Assembly (NCBI RefSeq): GCF_002920915.1
Contig: NZ_PQVF01000003.1
Location: 310,001-374,000, forward strand
Source: Solitalea longa
GTDB taxonomy: Bacteria > Bacteroidota > Bacteroidia > Sphingobacteriales > Sphingobacteriaceae
Direction of reading: 5' to 3'
DNA: 64,000 bases
Of this stretch, positions 1 to 8,956 are shown piece by piece. Under the pieces are notes generated by a model that worked only from the letters and a program-made list of their open reading frames with translations, made no database searches and had not been told where the DNA came from. Made by a program: the position numbers and the translations under genes. How positions within the stretch are numbered: position 1 is the stretch's first letter; each line of letters opens with the position of its first letter.

Positions 1-1931
1 ATATGTTCAATGGATTATATATCAATCCGGCGTATGCGGGCTATAAGCAAAACCTGAACATTAATACCTTTTACCGTACGCAGTGGACGGGTTTTCAGGG
101 ATCTCCCCGAACCATGACACTTTCGGTGGATGCGCCCATGTATGATAATGCAATGGGTTTAGGTTTTCAGGTAGCAAGTGACAAAATAGGATATTCTGAC
201 GAGCTATCGGCTTATGGTATTTATTCTTACAGATTACAGCTCGATGATGAAGAATCGCGATTAGCTTTTGGCTTAGGCGTTGGCTTTTATCGTTATGCCT
301 TTAAAGGATCCAACAGTATTGTGGATGACCCGAGTGATCCATTGTATTCTGACAATAATTCAAGTACCATCCATCCAGAAATCAAATTCGGATTGTTTTT
401 TAATTCGGATCGGTTTTATGCAGGGCTTTCGGCAAACAATTTATTATCACCTTATCTTAAGTACGAACCCGATGCAAGTACATTGGCACCTAAAAAATCG
501 ACGCAGGTATATTTAACTGCAGGTGCTGCCTTACCGCTGAGTGATTATGTGGTGATGAAGCCATCATTTTTAATCAAGCAAGATGTTAAGGGATATTCAA
601 CCATCGATATCAATACCTTTTTCTTATTGTATGACAAAGTTTGGGTAGGAGGATCTTTCCGTAATAGTTTCAGATTCATCAATAAACTACCTAATCAACC
701 TGTATATAATACTAATGCTGCTGTTTTAATGACTGAGCTATTCCTTAGCGAGAAGTTCAGATTAGGATATGCCTATGATATGTCATTGAGTGCGGTAAAA
801 GACCTTAATGCCAGTTCACACGAAATTTCTTTGAGCTACAGTTTAGATGTTGAGGATCTTTTCCCTCCAAGATCGCCTAGTGCGGGTAATGTAAGAGGGA
901 TTACCGAACGTGCGGATAAGGCTGAACGGGAAGCAAAACAAAAAGAAAAACCGAAAGAACCGGTAAAAGAACAACCTAAAGCTCCGGCACCGGAAAAACC
1001 GAAGCCAGAACCTAAAAAAGAAGAGCCTAAAGCTGTTGATAATAGCTTGCAGGAAAAAGCAGCGAAAGAAGCCAAAATTAAAGCAGAGGCCGAGGAGAAA
1101 CAAAAACGCGAGGCGGAAGCGAAACAGGCCGAAGAGCAAAAAGCTGCTAAAGCACAGGCCGAAGCAGAGGCGAAGAGGAAACGTGAGGCAGAAGCTAAAC
1201 AAGCTGAAGAGATGAAAGCTGCTGAAGCTCAAAAAGCGAAAGATGAAGCGAAAGCTAAAGCACAAGCCGAAGCCGAAGCGAAGAAAAAACGTGAAGCGGA
1301 AGCTAAGCAAGCGGAAGAACAGAAGGCTGCTGAAACTCAGAAAGCAAATGATGAAGCGAAAGCTAAGGCACAAGCAGAAACTGAAGCGAAGAAAAAACGC
1401 GAAACGGAAGCTAAGCAAGCTGAAGAACAGAAGGCTGCCGAAACTCAGAAAGCAAATGATGAAGCGAAAGCTAAGGCACAGGCAGAAACTGAAGCGAAGA
1501 AAAAACGTGAAGCTGAAGCTAAACAGGCTGAAGAACAAAAGGCTGCTGAAGAGCAAAAAGCGAAGGATGAAGCTAAAGCTAAAGCCATGTCAGAGGCGGA
1601 AGTGCAGAAAAAACGTGAACAGGAAGAAAAAGATAGAGTTAAACAGGAAGAGCGTGCAATAGCTGAACAGAAGAAACGTGAAGCTGATGAAAAACGTGAA
1701 ACGGAACGTAAAGTTCGTGAGGCTGAAAAAGAAAGAAAACTAGCAGAGCAACGTGAACGTGATGCCGAAAAAGAGAAAGAACGCCTGGCGAAAGAGAAAG
1801 AAGAGCAAATGAAGGCGAATGAAACTCCATTCGAACGTGAGGAAAGACGTAAAGCTGAAAAAGAAGAAGAAAAACGAATTAAGAAATTAAAACGAATGAA
1901 AGGGGCAATGGCCTCACCAAGGTATTTCTAG
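1..1931 (+). CDS. PorP/SprF-type membrane protein with coiled-coil tail (5' partial)
   Basis: The gene runs in from the left edge: the first visible residues (MFNGLYINPAYAG) match what normally follows the signal peptide and a Gln-rich stretch in PorP/SprF proteins, so the ATG at position 3 is probably internal and the true start is off-window. Visible residues 1-285 look like an outer-membrane beta-barrel (alternating aromatic strands), as in PorP/SprF type IX secretion or gliding accessory proteins. From about residue 300 to 630 the protein turns into a charged Lys/Glu/Ala coiled coil: a KPEPKKEEPK-type linker, then AEAKKKREAEAKQAEEQKAAE-like repeats. Most PorP/SprF proteins lack such a tail. 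The end (KLKRMKGAMASPRYF) shows no recognisable domain. The PorE-like OmpA gene follows 186 bp downstream, a common pairing. Family assignment is good; the role of the tail is unknown. Confidence 0.85.
   Translation, partial: MFNGLYINPAYAGYKQNLNINTFYRTQWTGFQGSPRTMTLSVDAPMYDNAMGLGFQVASDKIGYSDELSAYGIYSYRLQLDDEESRLAFGLGVGFYRYAFKGSNSIVDDPSDPLYSDNNSSTIHPEIKFGLFFNSDRFYAGLSANNLLSPYLKYEPDASTLAPKKSTQVYLTAGAALPLSDYVVMKPSFLIKQDVKGYSTIDINTFFLLYDKVWVGGSFRNSFRFINKLPNQPVYNTNAAVLMTELFLSEKFRLGYAYDMSLSAVKDLNASSHEISLSYSLDVEDLFPPRSPSAGNVRGITERADKAEREAKQKEKPKEPVKEQPKAPAPEKPKPEPKKEEPKAVDNSLQEKAAKEAKIKAEAEEKQKREAEAKQAEEQKAAKAQAEAEAKRKREAEAKQAEEMKAAEAQKAKDEAKAKAQAEAEAKKKREAEAKQAEEQKAAETQKANDEAKAKAQAETEAKKKRETEAKQAEEQKAAETQKANDEAKAKAQAETEAKKKREAEAKQAEEQKAAEEQKAKDEAKAKAMSEAEVQKKREQEEKDRVKQEERAIAEQKKREADEKRETERKVREAEKERKLAEQRERDAEKEKERLAKEKEEQMKANETPFEREERRKAEKEEEKRIKKLKRMKGAMASPRYF
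1152..1592 (+). repeat. 108-bp tandem repeats encoding the coiled-coil tail
   Basis: Units begin at 1248, 1356, 1464 and 1572, an exact 108-bp (36-residue) spacing. A shorter, degenerate 96-bp unit precedes them from about 1152. Each unit encodes an AKAKAQAEAEAKKKREAEAK segment followed by a QAEEQKAAE...QKA.DE segment. The two central copies are nearly identical at the DNA level, which suggests recent expansion; the last unit decays into related but irregular K/E/R-rich sequence. The repeats are in frame and inside the PorP-like gene. Confidence 0.9.
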
Positions 1932-2117
1932 GTGTTAGCAGGTCAAGATTTTTATTAACATGTTATTAACAAAAAAAAGGGGATAACTTTTATTAAAATC
2001 TTGACAGCCAACATTTTTGAATTCCTTATAGTTATATTATATAATTTTTATCTAATCAAAAGATTTGTAAAAAAGAATTATATACATATTTTGGCAATTA
2101 AATAAACTTAGGGTCAT

Positions 2118-4094
2118 ATGAAACGTTTTTTAGGAATGTTAACATTAGTAGGTTTTATCTGCAGCGCAGAGGTAACCTACGCACAGGTGGAGAAGGCTGA
2201 TCAAGAGTTTGAACAATTAAGCTATTCTACAGCTTTAGAGCTTTACAAAAAAGCTTTTGAACAAACCAAAACAGTACCAATCCTCCAAAAAATTGTTGAG
2301 TGTAACAAGCGCATGAATCGCTACAAAGATTGGGAAGCATGGGCAGCAAAATTGATAGCAGCGGATAACAAAAATCCGGATAACTACCTTACCTATGGTG
2401 AGGCGTTAGTGAGAAACGGTAAGTATACCGATGCTAAGCAATCATTCTACTTATTTGGTCGTTACTCAAGTGGTAAATTGTACGAGTCACAGTTTTTACA
2501 AGCTTCTTGTGACAGTGCATTGTACCAAATGAATAACCCTCAAACACAGGCAACTGTTAAATCATTAGATATTTTAAGTACTCCTTACTCTGATTGGGGT
2601 TTGGTTAAATATCGTAATGGTTTCGTATTCAGTTCTGACCGTCCTTGGGAGCAAAAAACCATTGACAAAAACTCTAAAAAGCTATACGGTTGGACTGGTC
2701 GTCCCTTCCTGAAGATTTTTTATGTTGAAAGTGATCCGGAGAAAAACTCTTGGGGAACTCCAACGTTATTCTCCGACTTCTTTAATGGTGAATACCATAC
2801 TGCAGGTGCTGCATTTAACGAGCGTCAAAACACAGTATTCTTTACTCGTACCCGCTTTGTAAATACCCCTGAAACCGGTACAAAACCAGTTTTACGTTTA
2901 GAGATCTTTATGTCGGAAGCATGGAAAGAAGCCAGAGCTTTTAAACATAACTCAATCCTTAAATACTCTGTTGGTGATCCGGCAGTAACAAATGACGGTA
3001 CTCGTTTATACTTTGTATCTGATATGCAAGGTGGTTACGGTGGTACTGATATTTATTATTGCGATATGGGAGCTGACGGTGAGTGGGGACCATTTAAAAA
3101 TGCTGGACCACACCTTAACAGTAAAGGTGATGAGCGTTTCCCTACTTTGATGAACGATAACGTAATGTTCTTCTCATCAAATGGTCGTATTGGTATGGGT
3201 GGTTTGGATATTTATCGTGCAACCCGCGAAAAAGAGGAGTGGAAAAATATTATCCGCTTAGATTATCCAATTAACTCGCCACAGGATGATTTCAGTTTAA
3301 TTGTAACTAAAATCTCTGGCGTTCCGGAAAATGCTGATAAGATCAAATTAGAAGGTTTCTTCTCATCTGACCGTTTCGATTCAAAAGGTGCGGATGACAT
3401 TTACCAGTTTACCTGTGTAATGCCTCAGTTCCAGAAAGAATACTATTACAAAGGTCGTACGATCAACAACGAAACAGGTTTACCAATTACAAATGTTACC
3501 ATTACTGTAATTGACCAGGCTAGCAAAGTTTCTAATACGTATAAGTCGAACGAAAAAGGTGATTACGAAGTTCCTTTGAAACCTAATCGTCAGTACGAGA
3601 TCATCATGAAGAAAAATAACTATTTTGCTTCAAAACAAATCTTCAATACTGGAGACAAACTTCGTCCGGACATGTTGCAATCAGACTTGAAATTCGATCC
3701 TATTGTATTGGATCGTGCAATTCGTTTGAACAACATTTACTACGATTTCAATAAGTCAACTATTACAGCAGAGTCTCAAGCTGATTTGGATAATCTTGTA
3801 GGTGTGATGAAAGAAAATCCTGAGATCATTATTGAGTTAGGTTCACATACCGATTCAAGAGGTGATGCAACAGCAAACCTTGCTTTATCACAAAAACGTG
3901 CTCAAACAGTTGTTGATTACGTAGTGGCTAAAGGTGTTCCTGCAGCGCGCATTATCGCAAAAGGTTATGGAAAAACTAAACCACTAGTAATGTGTGATAA
4001 CACTTCAGATTGTTCTGAAGCTGAGCATGCTTTAAATCGCCGTACAGAGTTTAAAGTAACTCGTTTAAAAACTGATATGTCGGCCAGCAAATAG
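2118..4094 (+). CDS. PorE-like OmpA family protein (TPR, PD40 propeller, CarboxypepD-like, OmpA_C)
   Basis: 658 residues. A signal peptide (about residues 1-22, ending TYA/Q) leads into a helical TPR-like region (25-140). Next is a run of WD40/PD40-like blades with the recurring F-SSD / GG-DIY pattern (for example FFSSNGRIGMGGLDIYRA) to about residue 430. A carboxypeptidase-regulatory-like beta sandwich follows (YYKGRTINNETGLPITNV, about 440-520). Last comes an OmpA C-terminal peptidoglycan-binding domain from about 540, with the hallmark HTDSRGDATANLALSQKRA and NRRTEF motifs. This domain order is that of PorE, which tethers the type IX secretion machinery to peptidoglycan. It lies 186 bp after the PorP/SprF-like gene and ends at a strong bidirectional terminator. 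I infer a role in T9SS/gliding or surface-adhesin anchoring; several paralogues usually exist per genome, so it may not be the canonical porE. Confidence 0.88.
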   Translation: MKRFLGMLTLVGFICSAEVTYAQVEKADQEFEQLSYSTALELYKKAFEQTKTVPILQKIVECNKRMNRYKDWEAWAAKLIAADNKNPDNYLTYGEALVRNGKYTDAKQSFYLFGRYSSGKLYESQFLQASCDSALYQMNNPQTQATVKSLDILSTPYSDWGLVKYRNGFVFSSDRPWEQKTIDKNSKKLYGWTGRPFLKIFYVESDPEKNSWGTPTLFSDFFNGEYHTAGAAFNERQNTVFFTRTRFVNTPETGTKPVLRLEIFMSEAWKEARAFKHNSILKYSVGDPAVTNDGTRLYFVSDMQGGYGGTDIYYCDMGADGEWGPFKNAGPHLNSKGDERFPTLMNDNVMFFSSNGRIGMGGLDIYRATREKEEWKNIIRLDYPINSPQDDFSLIVTKISGVPENADKIKLEGFFSSDRFDSKGADDIYQFTCVMPQFQKEYYYKGRTINNETGLPITNVTITVIDQASKVSNTYKSNEKGDYEVPLKPNRQYEIIMKKNNYFASKQIFNTGDKLRPDMLQSDLKFDPIVLDRAIRLNNIYYDFNKSTITAESQADLDNLVGVMKENPEIIIELGSHTDSRGDATANLALSQKRAQTVVDYVVAKGVPAARIIAKGYGKTKPLVMCDNTSDCSEAEHALNRRTEFKVTRLKTDMSASK

Positions 4095-4120
4095 AGAGTA
4101 ATTAATCAATTTAGATAATA

Positions 4121-4152
4121 AAAAAAGATCCGGTGAAAACCGGATCTTTTTT
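4121..4152. terminator. bidirectional rho-independent terminator
   Basis: Arms AAAAAAGATCCGG (4121-4133) and CCGGATCTTTTTT (4140-4152) pair perfectly around a TGAAAA loop. It sits between the convergent PorE-like gene and the glycogen synthase gene and has U-tracts on both strands. Confidence 0.9.
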
Positions 4153-4165
4153 TATTATGGGATTT

Positions 4166-5980
4166 TTAGTTTGAAGGTTGAGGAGTATCCTCGTCCATCA
4201 GCAATAAATAGGCGTCTTTGTAATATTTTGCGAGGTATTTCCAGTCGAAATTCTCCGAAGAGCTTTCAACCATGTTACGTTGTGAAATCCGCTCACGACG
4301 GTTAAGCTGCACAAAAGAAAACAACAGATTGGCCAATGATTCAGCAGATTTGTTGTAATCATTATGTCTTCTTCTAACAATATAAATTCCATGCGATTCT
4401 TCGCTTGGTAAATTACTGAGTACATAATCACCAAACCCCGAAAGATCGCTGGTAACAGTAGGAATGCCACTGGCTATACATTCAAGTGGAGTATACCCCC
4501 AAGGTTCGTAATAACTTGGAAATACACCTAAATGACAGCCACGGATAAACTGATGATATTCTAAACCAAATAGCGGATTTGTTGGCGATATAAAATCTGG
4601 ATGATAAACTATTTTAACTTTGTCATTTTTGGCATTTACCAGTTTTATTCTGCGTAGATGATTAACGATCTGATCATTATTATTGTCTACCAAATCATGC
4701 GTAACAATATATGGTAATTCATCATTCTTCCAGGTAAGCAAGGTTCTTCTCAGTCTTAATTTCCAATAATCATCAACAAAGTCGTTTAAAGAAGGCATTT
4801 TTTGCTCCGGATTATAGGCCGATGCAACGAAGAGCTTATCGCCAATTTGCTTTCGGATAGCCGTACACGTATCTCTGACCTCTTCCATCAATGCTCTTGA
4901 ATGCAATACTTTTGAGTTTATGGAATAGAATTCCTGCTTGGTAATTATAAATACAACCACAGTAACATCCACTCCCGCTTTTTGCATTTTCTTATTCAAT
5001 CTGTCAATTGCGTCAATTGTCAGGTCAAAGCCTTTATTTACATATTCAAATCGGCCTGAAGTAAAGAAATAAAGGGTATTGTCAAGATCAAAGGAATAAC
5101 TATGAAAGAAATGCCCCATGATAAACTGATTGATCTTTTGTTTATACTCAAGATGGAGATTCTGAAATTCGTGTAAAGCCACAAATCGCTCAATATTAAT
5201 TCCATTAGGGGTAATAACATCCGGTTTTCTGCCAACCAGAATTTCACATTCATAACCTGTAATTTCACTTACAGTAGTAAATACATCAGCAGAATGGGCA
5301 GCATTACGTTCCAACAGAACTTTCGATAAGCAATTGAAACGAACAGCTTCGCGGTGCCAGTCCACTCCTGGTAATATATCATAAAAGCGGGGAGTAGTGG
5401 TGGCAAGGTAACGTCCTAACTGTGTTGCATGTGTAGTAAACACCGTTTTTATCGGTAGTTTCTTTTTCTTGATCTGTGGCAGGGCAGAGGCAACCATCCA
5501 CTCATGAAAATGAGCATAGATTTTTTTGGTGGTTGTACCAGGCTGCGATAAAAAATCAAGGAAGGTAATTACCGTTTCTCCAAAAGCCAGTGTTTGATCC
5601 ACGAGCTCATCATAAGTGGCAGTGTCTATTTTATGGTGTTCCCATAAAAAATATTTCACCTCATGCAGACGGGTATACACTGATGCAAAATTGATAAGAA
5701 TAACCTTTGGCTTTCCTGAAACCAGCCAGGTTCCGTAATGAATATCAAAACCGGCTTTTTGCATTTTGAGTACTGCACGGCCAAAAGCATCATCAAATTT
5801 ATCGGTAGGTTCAAACTCGGCCGGCATACGGCCCGGAAACATAGGGCCAATTAAACAATAATTATTACCCCACATCTCCACCATAGCCGGTGCTTTTGAT
5901 CGGATAACCGTATAAATTCCCCCCACCTGATTACACACTTCCCAGGCAATTTCAACTAAAAGTTTTTTGTGTAGCTGCAT
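4166..5980 (-). CDS. GT3 family glycogen synthase
   Basis: 604 residues. It transfers glucose from a nucleotide sugar to the growing alpha-1,4-glucan. The sequence resembles animal/yeast glycogen synthase (GT3), not bacterial GlgA (GT5): N-terminal EIAWEVCNQVGGIYTVIRSK, then AHFHEWM, FTTHATQLGRYL, VTPNGINIERF, HEFQNLH, RGCHLGVFPSYYEPWGYTP and WKYLAKYYKDA. The catalytic E-x7-E pair is visible as Glu492 and Glu500 in YYEPWGYTPLEC. Near the C-terminus, NRRERISQRN (560-569) matches the start of the arginine cluster that binds glucose-6-phosphate in eukaryotic enzymes. The protein ends soon after, so the phosphorylated C-terminal tail of animal enzymes is absent. It is a single gene, convergent with the PorE-like gene, with no other glg genes nearby. 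Confidence 0.93.
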   Translation of the reverse strand: MQLHKKLLVEIAWEVCNQVGGIYTVIRSKAPAMVEMWGNNYCLIGPMFPGRMPAEFEPTDKFDDAFGRAVLKMQKAGFDIHYGTWLVSGKPKVILINFASVYTRLHEVKYFLWEHHKIDTATYDELVDQTLAFGETVITFLDFLSQPGTTTKKIYAHFHEWMVASALPQIKKKKLPIKTVFTTHATQLGRYLATTTPRFYDILPGVDWHREAVRFNCLSKVLLERNAAHSADVFTTVSEITGYECEILVGRKPDVITPNGINIERFVALHEFQNLHLEYKQKINQFIMGHFFHSYSFDLDNTLYFFTSGRFEYVNKGFDLTIDAIDRLNKKMQKAGVDVTVVVFIITKQEFYSINSKVLHSRALMEEVRDTCTAIRKQIGDKLFVASAYNPEQKMPSLNDFVDDYWKLRLRRTLLTWKNDELPYIVTHDLVDNNNDQIVNHLRRIKLVNAKNDKVKIVYHPDFISPTNPLFGLEYHQFIRGCHLGVFPSYYEPWGYTPLECIASGIPTVTSDLSGFGDYVLSNLPSEESHGIYIVRRRHNDYNKSAESLANLLFSFVQLNRRERISQRNMVESSSENFDWKYLAKYYKDAYLLLMDEDTPQPSN

Positions 5981-6303
5981 TTTCTAATGGACTGATGTAG
6001 TTAAAGAAATAGTTTAAACCGCTATATATAATGCAAAGAAATTTTATGTCAATTTACTTAAATGCAGTTTTATTCTTAGGCATATGAAAAATAGAACATA
6101 ATAGCTGTATATCAAAATCAATCTTTAAATTTCAGTAGTAAGTAATGCCTTTGGGTTGTATTAAATAGCCCTTGCTTAACCTTTTCCTTAGATTTTAATT
6201 AAGTTTTTTAAATCCGACTTCTTTTGGGCTTAGTATTATAAATACAAGTTTTAGTTTGATTCTCAAATCAATTTTATGAATTTAGAGGATTAAACAACGA
6301 TGC
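5981..6303. other. divergent intergenic region, glycogen synthase / CBS
   Basis: This is 323 bp of AT-rich sequence between two divergent starts, with no ORF or RNA gene that I can support. A weak Bacteroidota-type promoter candidate for the rightward gene is TTTG at 6223-6226 and TTAGTTTG at 6251-6258; the 24-bp spacer is slightly long. Confidence 0.5.
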
Positions 6304-7659
6304 ATGAAGTATTACAATAATATTTTGGAAACCATAGGAAATACCCCAATGGTTAAATTAAATAAGTTGGTTGCTGAGATTCCGGCGACGGTTTTAGCCA
6401 AGGTCGAAACTTTTAATCCGGGAAATTCAATTAAAGACCGTATGGCCTTAAAAATGATTGAGGATGCCGAAAAGGAAGGAAAGCTTAAACCAGGTTATAC
6501 AATTATTGAAGGTACATCTGGTAATACAGGGATGGGTTTAGCCATTGCCGCTATTATTAAAGGATACAAATGCATTTTTACAACTACTGATAAACAATCA
6601 AAAGAAAAGGTTGATGCCTTGAAAGCTTTTGGAGCAGAGGTAATCGTTTGTCCTACTAATGTTGATCCTGAAGATCCTCGTTCATATTATTCAGTTTCAT
6701 CACGATTAGTAAATGAAACTCCAAACTCATGGAAAGCCAATCAGTATGATAATCTTTCTAATTCAAAAGCGCATTATGAACAAACCGGTCCTGAAATTTG
6801 GGAGCAAACAGAAGGTAAAATAACACATTTGGTAGTAGGTGTTGGAACAGGGGGAACCATTTGCGGAACCGGGAAGTATTTAAAGGAGAAAAATCCGAAT
6901 ATTAAAATCTGGGGTATCGATACCTATGGATCGGTATTTAAGAAGTATAAAGAAACCGGTATTTTCGATAAAAACGAGATCTATCCATATATAACCGAGG
7001 GTATTGGTGAAGACTTTTTGCCAGAGAATGTGGATATGAGCATTATTGATCTGTTTGAAAAAGTAACAGATAAAGATGCGGCCTTAATGACCCGTGAAAT
7101 TGTTAAAAAAGAAGGGATTTTCGTTGGAAACTCTGCAGGGGCGGCAATTGCAGGTCTAAAACAATTAAAAGATAAATTAACGAAAGATGATGTGGTTGTG
7201 GTTATCTTCCATGATCATGGAACCCGTTATTTAGGGAAAATGTTTAATGACGATTGGATGCGTGAAAGAGGATTTTTGCAGGAAGAATTTATTACCGCAA
7301 AAGATCTGGTAAAAGATCATCCTGCTGCGCTTGTTACTATTGGTTCGGGAGAGCCGGTTTCAAATGCCATTGAAAAAATGAAAAAATATGGTATTTCTCA
7401 AATACCGGTTAAACGTGATGGGGAATTTGCCGGTATGCTGGATGAAGGTCATTTATTCAGATTGATGATCGGTGATAATTTAACCTCAAATAAATTGATT
7501 GAAGATGTAATGCTACCGGCCTTGCCCGAGGTTAGTGGCGATGATTCGATCAAAAAGGTAACTAAATTCCTCAACCACGGTAATAAAGCTGTTTTAGTTA
7601 AGTTAGAGGATGGTTCTTATCATATAATAACTCAGCAAGATATTATAACTCATATCTAA
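6304..7659 (+). CDS. cbs: cystathionine beta-synthase-type PLP enzyme with CBS domain pair
   Basis: 451 residues. Residues 1-320 are a fold-type II PLP enzyme of the cysteine synthase/cystathionine beta-synthase family. The PLP lysine is Lys44 in NPGNSIKDR, the substrate loop is GTSGNTG (70-76), and the phosphate loop is GVGTGGTICGTG. Residues about 325-451 form two CBS domains (VTIGSGEPVSNAIEKMKKYG ... HLFRLMIGD ... VLVKLEDGSYHIIT), the C-terminal architecture of cystathionine beta-synthase. The N-terminal haem segment of the vertebrate enzyme is absent. The predicted reaction is homocysteine plus serine giving cystathionine, or a cysteine synthase-like reaction; sequence alone does not separate them. 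The start at 6304 gives the family-typical KYYNNILETIGNTP N-terminus. A terminator follows immediately. Confidence 0.88.
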   Translation: MKYYNNILETIGNTPMVKLNKLVAEIPATVLAKVETFNPGNSIKDRMALKMIEDAEKEGKLKPGYTIIEGTSGNTGMGLAIAAIIKGYKCIFTTTDKQSKEKVDALKAFGAEVIVCPTNVDPEDPRSYYSVSSRLVNETPNSWKANQYDNLSNSKAHYEQTGPEIWEQTEGKITHLVVGVGTGGTICGTGKYLKEKNPNIKIWGIDTYGSVFKKYKETGIFDKNEIYPYITEGIGEDFLPENVDMSIIDLFEKVTDKDAALMTREIVKKEGIFVGNSAGAAIAGLKQLKDKLTKDDVVVVIFHDHGTRYLGKMFNDDWMRERGFLQEEFITAKDLVKDHPAALVTIGSGEPVSNAIEKMKKYGISQIPVKRDGEFAGMLDEGHLFRLMIGDNLTSNKLIEDVMLPALPEVSGDDSIKKVTKFLNHGNKAVLVKLEDGSYHIITQQDIITHI

Positions 7660-7701
7660 AAAGTAAAAGGTCCGAAGCTAAACTTCGGACCTTTTACTTT
7701 T
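7659..7701. terminator. bidirectional rho-independent terminator
   Basis: A perfect 19-bp stem, AAAAGTAAAAGGTCCGAAG (7659-7677) with its complement at 7683-7701 around CTAAA, separates the convergent cbs and ackA genes. A- and T-rich arm ends provide U-tracts on both strands. Confidence 0.92.
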
Positions 7702-7702
7702 G

Positions 7703-8899
7703 TTAGTTTAAAAGTTTATAACATTGCCGTGCTATCTCCAGTTCTTCGTTGGTAGGAACTACCAGGATCTTAACTCTCGAATCGGCTTTGTTAATTTCAT
7801 GGATGCCTTTTTCTCTCTGCTTATTTTTTTCTTCATCTAATGAAATACCTAAATATTCCAGATGCTGAGTAGCAAGTCTTCTGGTTAAGGCATCATTTTC
7901 ACCAACACCGGCGGTAAATACAATTGCATCCAAACCGTTAAGCACAGCTGTATACATACCAATGTATTTTCGTATGCGATAGGCATATAACTCATAGGCC
8001 AGTTTTGCATTTTTACTGCCTTTGTCCAATTCGGCTGTAATATCGCGCATGTCGCTAAATCCGGTTAGTCCAACCATGCCACTCTTTTTGTTGAGTACAT
8101 TGTTCACCTGATCGAGGTCATAACCAAGTTGAGTTACAAGGTGGAAAATTACCGATTGATCAATATCCCCGCATCGTGTTCCCATAATCAAACCATTCAT
8201 TGGCCCCAGTCCCATGCTGGTGTCTACGCATTTGCCATTTTCAATAGCAGCCATACTGCAGCCATTACCCAAATGGATAGTAATGATTTTTGATGACTTA
8301 TTATTTAAATATTCAGCAGCTTGTTCAGAAACGTATTTATGGCTTGTTCCATGAAAGCCGTAAGCACGTATTCCGTGGGTGTAATAAAAGTCAGAAGGAA
8401 TAGCGTAACGAAAAGCTACCTCAGGCATCGTTTGATGGAAAGCTGTATCAAACACTGCAACCTGCTTTGCTTTTGTGAAGATATTTTCGGCAACATCGAT
8501 TCCCAGGTAATTGGCCGGGTTGTGCAGGGGAGCCAGCGGAAACAGCTTTTTGATCTGCTCTTTCACTGCATGTGAAATTACGGTAGTAACGGCAAATTGT
8601 TCGCCGCCGTGTACCACACGGTGTCCTACCACCTCAATTTCGTCCGTATCCTTTATCACACCTATTTTGGCATCGGAAAGTAAGGCGTTGACCTCTCTCA
8701 GCCCTTCAGCATGATCATTTATCTCGAGATTCTTTTTAATTACTTCGTCTTTACCGTCGGTAAAAACTTTATGCGTAATAATGGATTCCTCCAAACCAAT
8801 ACGCTCAACCAGCCCGCTGCAAATAGTTTTTGCAGAAGGCATTTCAAACAACTGATATTTTATGGAACTACTTCCGGAGTTTATAACAAATACTTTCAT
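7703..8899 (-). CDS. ackA: acetate kinase
   Basis: 398 residues, the usual length. It interconverts acetyl phosphate plus ADP with acetate plus ATP in the cytosol. Family motifs are visible: NSGSSSIKYQLF at the N-terminus, HRVVHGGE, FDTAFHQTMP, YGFHGTSHKYV, HLGNGCSMAAI, MGLGPMNGLIMGTRCGDID, TGFSDMRDI and FTAGVGEND. It lies 57 bp downstream of pta on the same strand, so the two probably form an operon for acetate overflow and substrate-level ATP formation. The gene ends at the terminator shared with cbs. Confidence 0.97.
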   Translation of the reverse strand: MKVFVINSGSSSIKYQLFEMPSAKTICSGLVERIGLEESIITHKVFTDGKDEVIKKNLEINDHAEGLREVNALLSDAKIGVIKDTDEIEVVGHRVVHGGEQFAVTTVISHAVKEQIKKLFPLAPLHNPANYLGIDVAENIFTKAKQVAVFDTAFHQTMPEVAFRYAIPSDFYYTHGIRAYGFHGTSHKYVSEQAAEYLNNKSSKIITIHLGNGCSMAAIENGKCVDTSMGLGPMNGLIMGTRCGDIDQSVIFHLVTQLGYDLDQVNNVLNKKSGMVGLTGFSDMRDITAELDKGSKNAKLAYELYAYRIRKYIGMYTAVLNGLDAIVFTAGVGENDALTRRLATQHLEYLGISLDEEKNKQREKGIHEINKADSRVKILVVPTNEELEIARQCYKLLN

Positions 8900-8956
8900 T
8901 TTTTTGATTACTGATTGTTGATTGAAGATTACATTCTTTCTTAAATCCTTTTCTCT

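Noticed and set aside
1152-1592. Regular repeats resembling a CRISPR array
   Set aside because: The repeats are directly adjacent 108-bp coding units without unique spacers, all in frame in one gene.
843-1662. Long ORFs in other frames and on the minus strand (237 and 139 residues)
   Set aside because: They are shadows of the 108-bp repeats encoding the coiled-coil tail; their translations are low-complexity Phe/Leu/Ser or Lys/Arg runs.
1932-2117. Riboswitch or small RNA between the PorP- and PorE-like genes
   Set aside because: The 186 bp is AT-rich, with no stable stem or conserved motif that I could identify.
4166-5980. GlgA-type (GT5) starch synthase
   Set aside because: The sequence lacks the GT5 N-terminal KxGGL signature and instead matches GT3 enzymes along its whole length.
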